Of a stretch of 64,000 bases of DNA, positions 23,502 to 38,561 are shown piece after piece; positions within the stretch are counted from its first letter, which is position 1, and the number at the start of each line of letters is the position of its first letter. Both the position numbers and the translations under genes were made by a program. The stretch covers positions 1,304,501 to 1,368,500 of the forward strand of contig LSRY02000005.1 in assembly GCA_001643675.2 (NCBI GenBank), read 5' to 3'. The DNA comes from Monocercomonoides exilis. Taxonomy: Eukaryota > Preaxostyla > Oxymonadida > Polymastigidae. A model generated the notes under the pieces. That model ran no database searches and was not told where the DNA came from. It saw only the letters and a program-made list of their open reading frames with translations.

Positions 23502-24259
23502 CTGAAAATTTACAACTAGCGTTGGATCAAACCATGGACATTCTGACACATTTATTCCATTCAATTCTTCAGCCCATATAAACTGAACAAAAAATAAATC
23601 ATTCTCATTCCTTCGCCTCGATATATCAATGTCGAATGATTGACATTTTCATTCATAATATTGGAAATGAAATGCCATCAATATGGATTCATTTCATTTT
23701 ATTTCTTCTTCTTCAACGCCTCCTTCAATGATCAATGAAAACATTTATATTTCCATTTCATTCGACTCTAGACAAATTCAACATCATGCCTCGTCTTTCA
23801 TTTCTATCCAGAAGCACAGATAATTTTTTATTCAATCGCAGAATTTCTGCTGAAATAATGAGACAACGAAATGGAAGTAACTTTTTGAGGAGAATAGCCG
23901 TTTGACATGTAAAAATAAAAAAAAGGAGGACAGTTCCGACTTTTCACATTTTGAAACTGAAGCATTTACTGTGAAAACAGAAAAAACATTGAAGCAGTTC
24001 TTTTATGAGATGGATGGGTTTCAAAATAGAGTTTGGAAGGTTACACAACGTCACACGCCTTTGACATGTCGAGAAGATGACAAATGAATGAATGAGTTTT
24101 GGAAGAAATTCAAATTTGGAGGAGAATTCTTTAAAAACAAGAGAATAAATGTCCGACAAGCAATGTTGATTTCATCAAATGCACATATAAGGTGTTTTCT
24201 TCTATTTTGTGTGCCATCTCCCCATCTTTCTTCGACTTTGCCTTCATTTGCACATATTT
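23502..24259. other. Spacer inside the element, little content
   Basis: Mostly AT-rich with no supported gene. The right part (24259 down to about 24051, minus strand) holds an open frame overlapping the end of the surface-protein fragment (SAIKDALQEDTKCDVSSEEG and onward). It might be a frameshifted continuation of that pseudogene, but it matches nothing I recognise. Confidence 0.4.
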
Positions 24260-25585
24260 TCACCGACAAGTCAGCTGATGAAATGATTTCTGCCTTATGA
24301 TCTGCACCTTCTTCAGAAGACACATCGCATTTTGTGTCCTCTTGTAGGGCATCTTTGATAGCCGACAATACATTTCTTTGATGTCAAGTATGCTTTCCAT
24401 GTATTCATTGTCAGCTGTATGCCCGTTGAGAAATATAAACAAATCGGCATTCCAATCACCGAATGCTTCTGTTCTGTCATGTCCAACAGCCGAGTTGTCT
24501 TTCTGAGTGATGTTTCCCATGAAGGCGAACAAGGGCTCTTTCACAGAAGCGACAAGGGAGTCACACACAAAATACATATCTCTTCCGACGCTGGCCTTGT
24601 TGGCTGAAAACACGATATTGGTGATGGAAAAGAAGGATGCTGACACTTGTGGATTATCCTTGTACTCGATCATGAGAGCCCCACCTCTTCCTCCAGAACT
24701 TGTATCCTCATCCACACAGCAGCTGGAGAAGGTGGAATCACTCGCCGAAAATGTGTTGGCAGTGGCAGATGAGGCGAATGAGATGCATCCGCCATCTGTG
24801 GCAGTATTTTGGTTCAGCTGTCGAGAGGCGATATTGGTCATGGTGCAGTTGGTGAGGGAGAGGGAGAGGGCAGGGTAGGTGGCAGAGGAGAGGACACAGC
24901 TGGCTGGAGTGGCTGTGGAGGTGATATCGGTGATGTTGGAGGAGTTGAGGGTGAGGGAAGCTGTGGGGGAGGTGAGGTGGAAGACGCTTTGGCTGTTGAG
25001 GGCGAGACTGGTGATTGCTGTGTGGTTGAGGGCGAGGGAGCCAGCAGTGAGGAAGAAGAGGGGCGTGGTGATTGATGATGAAGATGAGGTTGTTCCTGTG
25101 ATGGTGGTTGTGTTGAGGTTGAGGGAAGGGGAGTTTTCAGAGAGGTGGAAGAGGATGGGTGTGATTTGATTTGATGAGTTGTGGGAGATGGCGAGGGCAG
25201 AGACTGTGAGGGAACCCTGTGTCTGTTGGAAGAGGGCAGACGAGGCAGATGGATCTGGCGAAGAAGTTGTTGATGATGATGACAAGGATGAAAATGATGA
25301 TGTTGATTGTGATGATCGTGAATGTGAGTTTTGTGGTTGGGGAATGCCACTGGAGGCGATGGTGGTGGCAGTTGTGCCATTTCCAGTGATATTTGTATTT
25401 GGGGCACGAAATGTGAGAGTGTTTGTGTGAGTGAAAGTGGAGACGAGAAGAGAGAGGGAGGAATCGCTGAAGGGATCAACGCATCAGAGAGCATACTCCA
25501 CTGTGGCGCATGGGATCTGTTGAGTTCTATCACAGACTTCAGCATCAGATCCATTGTTGATAACAAAATTGATATTAGATGTCAT
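24260..25585 (-). pseudogene. Truncated beta-helix surface-protein fragment with an in-frame stop
   Basis: Reading from 25585, the minus strand encodes the family's module-start motif (NNGSDAEVC...IPCATVEYAL). It then meets a TGA at 25484-25486 and continues in the same frame for about 400 residues of beta-helix sequence (SLALNHTAITSLALNS, LTNCTMTNIASRQ, GGRGGALMIEYKDN). It ends at 24260 without the membrane helix or kinase-like tail found in the intact relative at 12959-21130. There is no signal peptide. A late frameshift near 24370 is possible. The pieces left correspond to roughly one module of the intact ectodomain. It lies between the inverted repeats at 21.3 and 27.2 kb, so capture by a transposon is one explanation; insertion of an element around a decaying gene is another. 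Confidence 0.65.
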
Positions 25586-25930
25586 AACGAAAAATGGATG
25601 TGTATTTTGTTTTGCAGCAGCTTGACAACTAATGACAGGTTAAAGAATGAAATAAGAAATTTTCATGTTAAAGAAAAGGCTGAATATCTGTATTAGCAGA
25701 ACAAATCGGAAAGATAGGACTGCGTGGCAAAACCTCAGGTTATTGTTTAATGCTTTTTTATTTCAGAGAAATATTATTTTTGATCTTTATTAACTTATTA
25801 TTTGTTAAATTTATTTGTAGTGAAGTTGATGAAAAACAGGGCGGCAAAAAACCTAAGAGATCTTCAAGACAAAGGAAAGCCGAGGTGAAATGATTAAAAA
25901 ACCGAAATAAGAAAAGTGCAAATCGCTAAA
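25586..25930. other. Spacer with a short coding-looking scrap
   Basis: AT-rich. At about 25821-25892 the plus strand, after a TTTGTAG that could be an acceptor, reads EVDEKQGGKKPKRSSRQRK and then TGA, a basic tail-like peptide. No partner exon or family is recognised. Nothing else is seen. Confidence 0.3.
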
Positions 25931-25933
25931 TAG

Positions 25934-26560
25934 TTATTCTTCGTTGCCTTCTATTTCTTTGTTGCTCTCGTCACAAGCTATTTTCCGTTGTTTTGAATTC
26001 TCCATATGTATTTCTTCATCGTGCATTGATTTTCGTTTTCTTTTCATTTTCTCTCTGAACATACAGTTTGATGCGCGCCTTTTTTTTGTTTGCTTTTCCA
26101 CTTCATCTTGATTAAAAATAAGACATTGCTGCTCAAACTTGCCATCATCTTCTGTTAGATCGTTTGCCTGTATATTTAGATTTGTCAGCCACACAGTAAT
26201 TTCTATATCATTTTTGGTATCATCCAGCCCATTCCGATATCTGTTCGCTAATTGCTTCCATACTCGTTTCATCCTGCCAAAAAACCATTCAACAGGAATC
26301 CTCTTTTTAGCTAACTGCGCGTTGTATTCGATCTCTTCATTAGCTTTAGTATTTTTGATCGGAGTTATTAACTCCAAACCTTCCACCACCCTCTGATATC
26401 CTCTATTCGCTATTATTTTTCATCGAGAAACACATTCATTCAGGCCATTCTTTTGTTTTTTCATTAAGTTGCTGCTTGCTTGACCGGAGTAAACAGAAGT
26501 CTTCAATGAATTCGAAGTGGAAGCTGTTGCTGAAAACGACGATGATGTTTGTGAATATAG
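25934..26560 (-). pseudogene. Remnant of a DDE_4 (PIF/Harbinger-type) transposase
   Basis: The last about 150 codons read KIIANRGYQRVVEGLELITP, then a spacer, then KRIPVEWFFGRMKRVWKQL and a basic C terminus, ending at 25934. In DDE_4 nucleases the block before litP carries the D-x-GY element, and the R-x-x-VE-x-x-FG-x-x-K block holds the last catalytic acid; both shapes are visible, with the D position replaced by N (ANRGY). An in-frame TGA at 26420-26422 sits immediately upstream. Further upstream frames are shifted, and the first catalytic region is not readable. It is therefore a dead C-terminal piece. The enzyme family cuts and pastes elements with short TIRs and 3-bp duplications, consistent with the surrounding inverted repeats. 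Confidence 0.6.
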
Positions 26561-27215
26561 CATCCCATTAGCGTAATTTTTGTGTAGAATGTCTGTATTT
26601 CTAACTTGGGAGCATGAGCTATCAGTTTTAATGCTTCAATATGAAAAAAGAATTTATAAAATAAAATAATTTTTTGTTTTTTGTTCACAAAAAACGATTC
26701 ATACATAATAAAAGGATTTACGATCGTTTAATAACTCATCTTTAATGAGAATTTATCAGTCTAATAAATTGGAACACAAGTGTCTCAAAATACACATAAA
26801 TCGTGTTTCCTTTTAAATATAAAATCTTTGTCTGAAAGAATGGTTTTTTTTCCGTAACAAGTATGATTTATCCGTAACAAGTCTTGATTTTTCGTAACAA
26901 CAAAGCATTTTGCTAAATACAGATAGTTGCCGTAAAATATCTAGTACTTTACAAGTCTATTTCTGTAACTGTTGTCATATTCATCATGTTTCTTCAATGT
27001 GAAAACTGCAAAATAGGTTGTGAATTCCTTTTTTTTCACAAATCGTATTCTTTAAAGGCAATGTTAATGATCATAATTCCCTTTTTTATATATAATTCCT
27101 CGTTTTTAGCTTAAAAAAGCATGGAAATTTTGCTTTGTTAAAATTTTGTCAATAAACTTCTATTAGCAAAACAAGTTATTTTATTCAAATATAAAGTTGA
27201 CTTATCGATTTTTTA
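26561..27215. other. AT-rich right interior of the TIR-bounded element
   Basis: No gene is supported. Contains clustered CCGTAACAAGT-like motifs at about 26853-26900, one matching the left interior copy. Confidence 0.45.
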
Positions 27216-27236
27216 GGGTGTCGATCTAATCGACTA
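27216..27236 (-). repeat. Right terminal inverted repeat
   Basis: The core GGGTGTCGATCTAATCGACT (27216-27235) is the exact reverse complement of 21296-21315. It is followed outward by ATT, matching the triplet outside the left copy. Confidence 0.9.
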
Positions 27237-27238
27237 TT

Positions 27239-27783
27239 ACCATGAAAACAAGAGCAAAACTCAATAAATGTATTATTTGAAACGATATTTATTGCTTCAT
27301 GAATTTTTTTCTATTCAGAATTTTCGAAAAAATTTCTCATTTTTTCAATTTTTCTTTAAATTTTTGCATGAGATTGTTTGACTTGTCATGACATGAAAGC
27401 AGAAAAGTTTGGAACTTATTGTTGTTTCCTTAATTATAGCAATAATTTTGAACCATTTCGAAAAGAGAAATCCATTTTGTTGTCGAATCACAAAAACAGA
27501 CTGTTTGGGAGGCCTTTCAAGTTAACCAATAGATCGGACAGGCATAATGTGAATGAATCTATTTGTCTATCGAGGTGAATTTTCGGATGTGTCTTCAGAT
27601 TTCCTCCGAAATTTTGCCTGTATTTTGTTCAAACTTTTTTTTCATTAATAATGTGTTGTTTCTTTAAAAAAAATATTGTATTTTTTCATGAAAATTTCTT
27701 TTGAAAAACCATATGCAAAGAAAATTATTATGGCTGAAATGAATTATTTTTGATAACTTTTTCTTGATTTCTTTATATTTTCA
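27239..27783. other. AT-rich spacer upstream of the coiled-coil gene
   Basis: No coding or RNA feature seen; presumably the 5' flank of the gene starting at 27784. Confidence 0.4.
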
Positions 27784-29764
27784 ATGCAGAATAATAGAAA
27801 AACGTTACTACCAGGTAGAACAACTAACCAGCTATCTGGAGCGTCGATTTCATCCACCTCAAAACCTCCAATGAGATTTTCTGGAGTTGTTTCTTCGTTT
27901 GTTTTTTTAATAACTTTTTTAAAATGATTCACATAGGGTTAATAACTCAAAGCATTCCGTCTCTTCAACCTAAGCCAAGACCTATAAGGGAAGAATTGAG
28001 AGAAGCAAAAGAAAAAATCGAAAAACTTGAAGTTTGAATTGTTTCACTTTTTTGTCTGGAACATGGTTTTTTTAAGTCATCCATAGAGGAAACAACAGAA
28101 GAAGTAAAGAAGAAGGAAGAGGAAAGTGAAAAAATGAAGAAGGAGCAGCTGTCAATGAATGATGCATCGGAGGAAATGAAAAAAAAATTTGAAGGTTAAA
28201 TAAATTGTAAATATTCAGGAAAAAACTTTCTTATTTTTCTCCTCTTTTAATTGCAAAATAGAATCAACAAAAGTGCTGAACGATCAGCTTGTAAACCTTG
28301 AAAGGCAATTTGAAGCACAAACAACAATTTTTCAAAACGAGATCAAGAAAGCAGACGCATTCAGGAATAAGCTTATTCAACTGGAAGTTAATCCTTGTTT
28401 GCCTTCTTATTGCTTGTGAATGATAAAGTTAAGCAATCCCTTTAATTTGATATTGTGCTTTTTCCTTTCTCCAACTTTCATTTTCATAAAAAAACTTAAT
28501 CTGAAGTGACGCTTCAACCATTTGCGACACAATTTTCGAATCATGAGCAAGTTTTTACCGAAATTATGGTTTTGTGACCTTTTCTTTTAAAAAAGTTTAT
28601 CAATGACTTTTTTCAACCATGTATTGTTCATATTTTTTCTTTCAAACAAAAATAATCATATTTATCTGACAGGGATTGATGGACACTCTCGAGTTAAACC
28701 TGAAAGAGCAGATGAAAGAGATGGAGCCTCTAACAGCGAGCATTCAATCTGTTTTGGCAAGATCGCCATCTATCTCATTCGACGCTAAGCAAAATCCCAT
28801 TACAGTCAGTTCACTTCACCAAAGCAGTAACACTTCAAATCTGAATGCTTTATCTCCTTTGCTCTCATCTTCAAGCTCTCTGCAGAATGACAAATTTTTA
28901 TCTTTGTCTGTTTCCAGAAGCAACAGTAGCTCAACTTGTGAAGCTGAAAGGAAAGAAATAAACGAAAGTGAAGAGAGATTAAAAAATGACCAGCAAAATG
29001 AAGATGAAACGGAGATAGAGAAAGTTGAACAAGCGTTTCCAATGAAGAGAAAGAGAAATGCAGTCCCCGGCCAGAGCGAACTGGATGAATGGAACAGGAA
29101 AAGAGAACAAGAAGAGTCGAAGCTCAGAAGCGAATCATTGAATGCTTCTTTTGAAATAAAGAAAGAGGAAGCGAAAAATATTGAAATTGAGGTAAAGAGT
29201 GAAAACGAAGAAAATTTGAGCCAAACAGAAAAGCGTTCTGAGAATGATTTCTCGAATCGAAAAGAGAATAATGGCAAATCTGAAGAGGAAAGTTCAATAA
29301 ATACCAACGAAACAAAGCCTGTAGCAGACGAACAAAACTTTAAAAAGCACAATCCATCTTTTGTTGCCTCAGAAGAAGATAATAAAAATATCCAAATGGA
29401 TGTTGAAGTCGCAGGCGACGATTCTTCGAAGGAGGTTCCAATTGCTTCGCACAGCAGCAGAAGCAGCACAAAACCTGCAGGTGTTGTTCATTCAGATACG
29501 ATGAGCTATTCGACAAGTCCAAGTGAGTCATTCAGCATTTCTCCTTTTCCGTCTCACACAACAACAGAATTGTTTGACATGTTTTTCAACAAAAAATCAA
29601 GTTTGTCGGCTTCTCCGACAGTTGCGCACGAGCTTTGTACAGATTCTGCCTCAAGCATCACTTCAGAGACTTCTCCAGAGACTTCTTCTTCTTCTTCTTC
29701 TTCGTCTTCGTCTTCGTCTTCGTCTTCGTCTTCGTCATCATCATCATCATCATCATCATCATCA

Positions 29765-29795
<31 letters not shown>

Positions 29796-30175
29796 CTTCT
29801 TCTTCTTCTTCTTCTTCTTCTTCTTCTTCTTCTTTTTCCACTTCCAACTCATCCAACAAGAATCTTCAGAATCCAAATTCCACAGCCATTTCATTCTCAC
29901 AAACATCACCCACTTCAAGCCAGCAATATGCATCTTCCCATTCACTTCAGGACGCTTCTCTTTCTCAGCCGTCTGAACAGAACGGATTGCAAATGGACAG
30001 TCAGCTGTCAATTTCATCACAAGCACTCGATCTTCTCACCCCGTCTATGTTTATGCTGTCTCAGCCATCGTTCGATGAATCGTTTTCTGAGTTTTCGTTA
30101 TTCACACAGCAGGACACTAAAGAAAAAGATATGAATGCCAATTGTGAGAATGGCAAGAGTGCAACAGCTGAATGA
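27784..30175 (+). CDS. Coiled-coil protein with long Ser-rich C-terminal region, 5 exons
   Basis: Exons 27784-27896, 27953-28031, 28077-28194, 28262-28386 and 28673-30175 give 645 residues ending in TGA. Introns are 56, 45, 67 and 286 nt. The start ATG (MQNNRKTLLPGRTTNQLSG) opens a short disordered head. Residues about 50-170 are Glu/Lys-rich heptad-like coiled coil (REELREAKEKIEKLE, LVNLERQFEAQTTIFQNE). The remaining about 475 residues are disordered and Ser/Glu-rich, with a basic MKRKRN patch that could be a nuclear signal and an uninterrupted poly-Ser tract. Phases agree at all four joins, and the coiled coil runs continuously across them. I do not recognise the family. A structural or cytoskeletal/nuclear role is possible but not shown. 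The first exon is the least certain. Confidence 0.6.
29683..29833 (+). repeat. In-frame Ser trinucleotide array
   Basis: The coding run is arranged in codon blocks: TCT repeats, then alternating TCG/TCT (hexamer TCGTCT), then TCA repeats, then TCT repeats. The block structure indicates replication slippage within a coding poly-Ser tract. Confidence 0.85.
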
Positions 30176-30667
30176 AAAACAGCTCAGAATTTCATTTATT
30201 TATTTGAAAGAATAATTATTCAATTGAAGAAAAAGATTATTTCATTTTAATTTAAAGAAGAGAGCTTGGAGGAAACGATTTCATTTAAGCCACAGTTATT
30301 CTTTTTTGTTTATTTGGTTTTTCTAATTATATTTTTATACAATAATGAAATTTAATCGAATTTTTAAAGATGAATTTTGAAGATATGAAAAAAATAATGA
30401 TATCTGAGAATTTATCGAAGTCATTTTACAAAAAAAAAAATGCTTATTGACCACATTTTTAATTAAAAACACGAATAAAAAGTTAGAATTTTTCACTCTT
30501 TAGAAAAGAAATGTGAGTTGATCAATACCTTAAATTTGTTTCAAAATTCAAATTTCTTTGTAAGGTTTGTTTTTTCTGAAGTATTAAGGAGTTTAATTCC
30601 GAGGAATGTTTATTCATCTCTTATCTTTCTTTCAATGCAATGTTTTGCAGAATAAGAATCTAATTTA
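30176..30667. other. AT-rich spacer between the coiled-coil gene and MCM5
   Basis: Very AT-rich, no feature supported. Presumably 3' end signals of the left gene and the MCM5 promoter. Confidence 0.4.
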
Positions 30668-34193
<3,526 letters not shown>

Positions 34194-34390
34194 GTTTAAT
34201 TGATTCTTAGTTTTTTTGCAAGGCAATTCATAACTTAAACCACCACAGTGTACAATTTCATTTCGCCAACTATTCACTTCTCTATTATCCCCGTTTTTTC
34301 TATTTTAATTGTGGAATAAATTCTGTATTTGATTTTATCAAGAACAATTCCATTATATTGTTAAGGGTTAATGATCGGATAAAAAATCAA

Positions 34391-35814
34391 ATGAAACTGA
34401 TTTTGTGTTTATGCTTTTTGATAGAGAATTATTTTTGCGGAGATGCCGTTGAATTAGATACAAACAATTTTAAGAACGAAGTTTTAATGGCAGACAACAT
34501 CTTCTTTGTAAGTTTGAGAACAAATTTGTTTAAAATTGTTGTCTTGTTAAATTTTTTCAAAAAAAGTGTTTCATACAACTAATTGTTATTACTGTGTACA
34601 AATGATGCCCGAGTTCGAAAAATTAGCAACGGCTATGAAATCTATTGGTATTTTTGTTGGAAAAGTGAATCTTGATCAATCACCGCAATTAAAAAGAATT
34701 TATAACATTAATGGTGTCCCAAGGATGCTATTATTTGTCCCTGGAAAAGCTCCTATTGCATATGATGGAGAACGTTCAGCAAAAGCAATGGGATTGTTCA
34801 TTATTCAGCATCAACTTGGAGGAGCCCAGGTCACAGTTCTCAACAAAATTGAGAAATTTGATAATTTTTTCAACGAAAGTGCTATCCTTCCTCGAATCGT
34901 GCTTTTTTCAAAAAAGTCTGTAATTCCTCCGCTTTTTAAGCAGATTTGCTACAAATATCGAAAGAATGTTCGTTGTGGAATGGCAAGTCATGCACATAGT
35001 GCATTCAAAAAAGTTGAAGAAAGGATGAAAAAGATCAGTGATTTTGATGATAGTACTCTCAACTTTCCATTCATGTATTTAGTTAATAGATCTTCCTCTC
35101 CTGTTCTATCAAAAATTTCGTCAAGTTTTACATTTGAATCACTTGACAGCTGGCTCTCTTCTTTGAACTCATCAAAGGACACTTCAGATGCACTTCACGA
35201 TAAAAATATGAATCTTGCATTTGCTGATTTGTCACGAGAAGAAAATCAAAAAGCGCTGCTTAACGCAAAAGGCACAAATATTGTTATGATTCTACCGAAT
35301 CATCAGGATGAGCCAATTGAACAGCAAATTCTAAAAATAAAGGAACTTATAAAAGAAAATAATTCATATCAAGGTTTGAATTTGTTTTTTTGAAGGTTCA
35401 TTGCTATTTCATCGTAAAATCATTAATTTTTTATGTTATTGTTTTGCATGAAATATTTATCAACAATTTCGAATAGAATTCAACTATTTTTACATTTCAT
35501 CATCTTCACTGTCATCTTTTCCTCAATTCCATGATGCGATTTTGGAGCCTTCTTCTTCTTCTCAAAACTCTTCATCTGATAATTTCAATTCACCTACTGC
35601 TGTTGCAATCAATTTTTTGGAAGAGAAAATGGCATTTTGGAATTCTTCATTGGATGAAAATGAAAAGACTGAAAAAAGATCTGAAAAATCAAATTGGAAA
35701 GATTTTGGATCATTTCTGGATAGGCTCGTTCGTGGGGAAGTGAAATTTGAAAAGAAAAATTTAAAAGAGTTCAGTCCGAAAAAAGATAAGAGCGAAACAG
35801 GCAAAGAGCTCTAA
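34391..35814 (+). CDS. ER thioredoxin/PDI-like protein, 3 exons
   Basis: Exons 34391-34511, 34567-35373 and 35477-35814 give 421 residues ending in TAA. The start was chosen as the in-frame ATG that begins a short hydrophobic leader (MKLILCLCFLIENYFC), read as a signal peptide. The thioredoxin fold follows with the redox site CYYC at residues 47-50 (TTNCYYCVQMMPEFEKLA) and the cis-Pro segment NGVPRMLLF, as in protein disulfide isomerases; the usual CGHC is changed to CYYC and the preceding Trp is absent. The rest resembles redox-inactive PDI-type domains, ending in a charged, Ser-rich tail whose last four residues are GKEL, close to an ER-retrieval KDEL signal. It probably acts in oxidative folding or as a chaperone in the ER. 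Both introns start with GTTTGA. Confidence 0.7.
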
Positions 35815-36051
35815 TCGGTGTTTTGCAAGTATCTGAACAAGTTCTTCTTTCTGGTTGTTCGTCAGATAATAATTATTCATGATTTTAATGTAATTTATTT
35901 ATCGCTTTTTTTCTTTTTCTTTTTCTTTTTCGTTTTATTAAAGATTAAAAATACCAAAGTGAAAACTTGTAATGGAATGATGTTTAAAAAATCAAAGTTA
36001 TGGTTACTTCTTGAATTTTCAATTCGATTTTTCGGTTGAAAAATTCAAAGA

Positions 36052-37833
36052 ATGTCAAGATTAACTTCGCAGAATGTTCTAGATTTTAAGGATGAATTTA
36101 AGAAGCAAATAGAAGAGCAGACAACAAAGTTCTTTCATTCGTCATCTGAAAGCAAAATTGATGAATCTTCATTGAAGTTCACGCAAGATGTTCACATCTA
36201 TGCAAGGGTTCGTCCAATGCTACCAACAGAAGCAGGAGCAGGAAATTATACAGTCATCAGGAACCAAGAACAGAAAATTGTTGTATTCGAGCCTGGATTT
36301 TCTTTGACTGTTTGCAAAAAGTCTTAAAAATTCATGATGAGCAATTTTATTCATTTTTTTGAATTTTATTTTATTTGTAGGTGAAGCCAAAAGTGAAGCC
36401 CTCCTCATTTAAACTTGATTACACATTTGGAGAATCAGTTACAAATCATGATCTTTACAGTTATTTAGCTGCTCCTTTAGTAACGTTAGCAGTTGGTGGT
36501 GGTGTAGGATCACTTATCGCAAGTGGGCAGGTTTATTGTGCAGTGTTTATTATTTTTTTCAAACAATTGAAATTTTTAACATTTTCAGACTGGCTCTGGA
36601 AAGACTTATACAATAACAGGATTGCTAAATGATTTAGTAAATGATTTGATCAGCAAATTAAGTGATACGCAATCTATTCTTCTCACTGTTATTGAGATTT
36701 TAGGAGATGATGTTGAAGATTTGCTTCATCCAGGAAATAAAGTTGAAATTCGAGAAGATCGATTTGGTGAAATTGTCTATCAAGGTGCAGAAGAACAAGA
36801 ACACAGGGAATTTGAGGATCTGCTAAATGCTATCCAAGTTGCATTTTTGCATCGTCGTACAGCAGGAACACTGCGAAATGCGACTTCTTCTCGATCTCAT
36901 GCAATTGTTCGTCTTACAGTTCGCGAAAACTCTGTTGAGAAGAAAGCGCTTGGCATAAAAGAAGGGCGATTGTTTCTTGTTGATTTGGCTGGCTCTGAAA
37001 GGCAAGCTGATCGAGAGAAGCACGATCGAGCTCGACTGGAGGAATCGAAGCTTATTAATCAGTCATTAATGACTTTGAAAGATTGCATTCGAGCACGCTC
37101 CTCCAGTGGAATGACCAAATCAGGACATCATCTTCATATTCCTTATCGTAACTCGAAATTAACTTTATCTCTTCGCGGAAACTTTGAGCTGGCCACAACG
37201 CGACCTCACAAGCTATCACTGGTGGTGTGTGTTTCGCCACTTGCCACAGATGCTTCGCATTCAATTGATACATTGCGATATGGACAAGGGCTGATGGCTG
37301 CTCCTCCGTCAATTGTTGTAGGCGAAGACACAAACAATCCTGTGAACTGGTCGAGGTCAAAATGCTTTGAGTACATCTTTAAAAAGACGAAAGGAAGATG
37401 TGATCCAATGAACATCATCCCTGAAGCTTCCCAGTCGGGAAAAGACTTGGTGGAGATTCCAGAAGCTGTGTTCATTGAAAAGGCAATGCTTCCGTTTGTC
37501 GACAGAACAACAGTTTCATCCTCTGATCTTGCAGCCGACCTTGTATATGTCCCAATCAGAGAAGAGGCTTCGTCTTCGTCAACGCCTTCGCCTTCATCCA
37601 AGCAGACTTCTTCAGTCAATGCAATTCATTCCGAGCCATCTTCGTTTTTATCCTCTCGACCGCTTTCAGTTGTTGAAGCAAAGAGACTTTATACAGACAT
37701 TTGGACCCTGGTTGTGGATTCAAAAACAAAAATGCGGAAAAAGATGACTCAACTTAAGGATAAGTCAAGATCATTTAGAAATGCAACTGATCGATGGGCA
37801 GTGGAATATTTAGCTGCAACAAATAAAAAGTAA
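36052..37833 (+). CDS. Kinesin motor protein, kinesin-13-like, 3 exons
   Basis: Exons 36052-36309, 36381-36530 and 36589-37833 give 550 residues ending in TAA. The motor domain spans about 45-420: HIYARVRPML opens it, the nucleotide loop GQTGSGKT is completed across the exon 2-3 join (about 135-142), switch I is NATSSRSHA (about 236), switch II DLAGSE (about 268), and then LINQSLMTLKDCIRA and IPYRNSKLTLSLR. The last two blocks and the short N terminus resemble kinesin-13, whose members depolymerise microtubule ends rather than walk. The C-terminal about 130 residues are Ser-rich and then basic (KTKMRKKMTQLKDKSRS). The loop before the P-loop (GGGVGSLIASGQ) is unusual for kinesins, and assignment to kinesin-13 is tentative; kinesin membership is firm. 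Confidence 0.88.
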
Positions 37834-38233
37834 TAGGAATAAATGTTAAAAGAGCAAACCAGTTAAATATTTATGGAATCATTTTTTGTCGTTGATTTAT
37901 TAAAAATCAATTAATATTTTTTTAATCTTTTTTAAAAAAATTGCATTTTTTGTTCTATTCTTAGCATCAAAATCTAAATACCATTTTCTTTCAAAAATTG
38001 AGAAACAATTAGTTGTTTGAAGTTATTTGAAGTTTTTTTTAAAGATTTTTTCATTGTTATTTCTTTTGCCATTAAAAATTATATATGGATGATCCTTTTT
38101 GAAATCTTACTTTTGTTCGAGTTTTGATCAAATTTTTTTCCTCAATGGGAAAATGAAGAATAATTTGCTTTTGAATGAACAATTGAAGAGAAATAATTCA
38201 TTTGTGTATATAACTTTTTTAAGATTTCCATTA

Positions 38234-38272
<39 letters not shown>

Positions 38273-38559
38273 CAAGAATAAAAATTCATATTAAAATGTT
38301 TTGCTTTATAAATTTTGTTGCGCACAATGCCAACAAAGATGTATCTCATCCTTTTCATATTTTAATTAAAATATTGAGAGAGATTGTCAGGATTGAAAGG
38401 ATTTGATTAAAGAAAAAAGTTTGGAAGAAATTATTGATTTTTTCAAAAATTCAAAAATTCACAATTTTTGTCACAGAGTGGGTTTTTTTTCCAAAAACAA
38501 TTTATTAATTTATTATGATCTTCTTTGATTTGATATCCGCTTCTGACCGTTCATAATTT
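37834..38559. other. AT-rich spacer with a poly(A) tract
   Basis: No gene supported. An uninterrupted run of 35 A at 38236-38270 is the only notable sequence. Confidence 0.5.
38236..38270 (+). repeat. Poly(A) homopolymer, 35 nt
   Basis: A pure A run followed by GACAAGAATAAAAATTC. No retroelement-like coding sequence or target duplication was found next to it. Confidence 0.85.
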
Positions 38560-38561
38560 TA

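Larger units (their letters stand above)
21296..27235. mobile_element. Candidate PIF/Harbinger-like DNA transposon carrying host gene fragments
   Basis: The segment is delimited by a perfect inverted repeat: 20 bp if trimmed to leave the flanking triplet ATT on both sides (21293-21295 and 27236-27238), which would be a 3-bp target duplication. It contains a decayed DDE_4-type transposase near its right end (minus strand), a broken beta-helix surface-protein fragment (minus strand) and a Ser-rich pseudogene (plus strand). Three-bp duplications and DDE_4 transposases are typical of PIF/Harbinger elements, although their usual target is TWA rather than ATT. The motif CGTAACAAGTCT occurs near both ends (about 21823 and 26874). 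The alternative is two unrelated short elements in opposite orientation. No intact transposase is present, so the copy is non-autonomous. Confidence 0.55.

Noticed and set aside
24051-24368. Minus-strand frame overlapping the end of the surface-protein fragment
   Set aside because: Could be a frameshifted continuation, but it has no recognisable beta-helix or kinase-like motif; mentioned only as a possibility in the spacer entry.
29554-29859. Long minus-strand poly-Glu/poly-Asp reading frame (and similar ones at 22727-23053, 43022-43258, 46250-46693, 53446-53904)
   Set aside because: They are exact antisense or shifted-frame shadows of Ser trinucleotide runs in genes or remnants on the other frame, and show no independent domain or start context.
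38236-38270. Poly(A) tract as the tail of a retroposed gene
   Set aside because: No upstream coding similarity and no flanking duplication; a simple homopolymer is the plainer reading.
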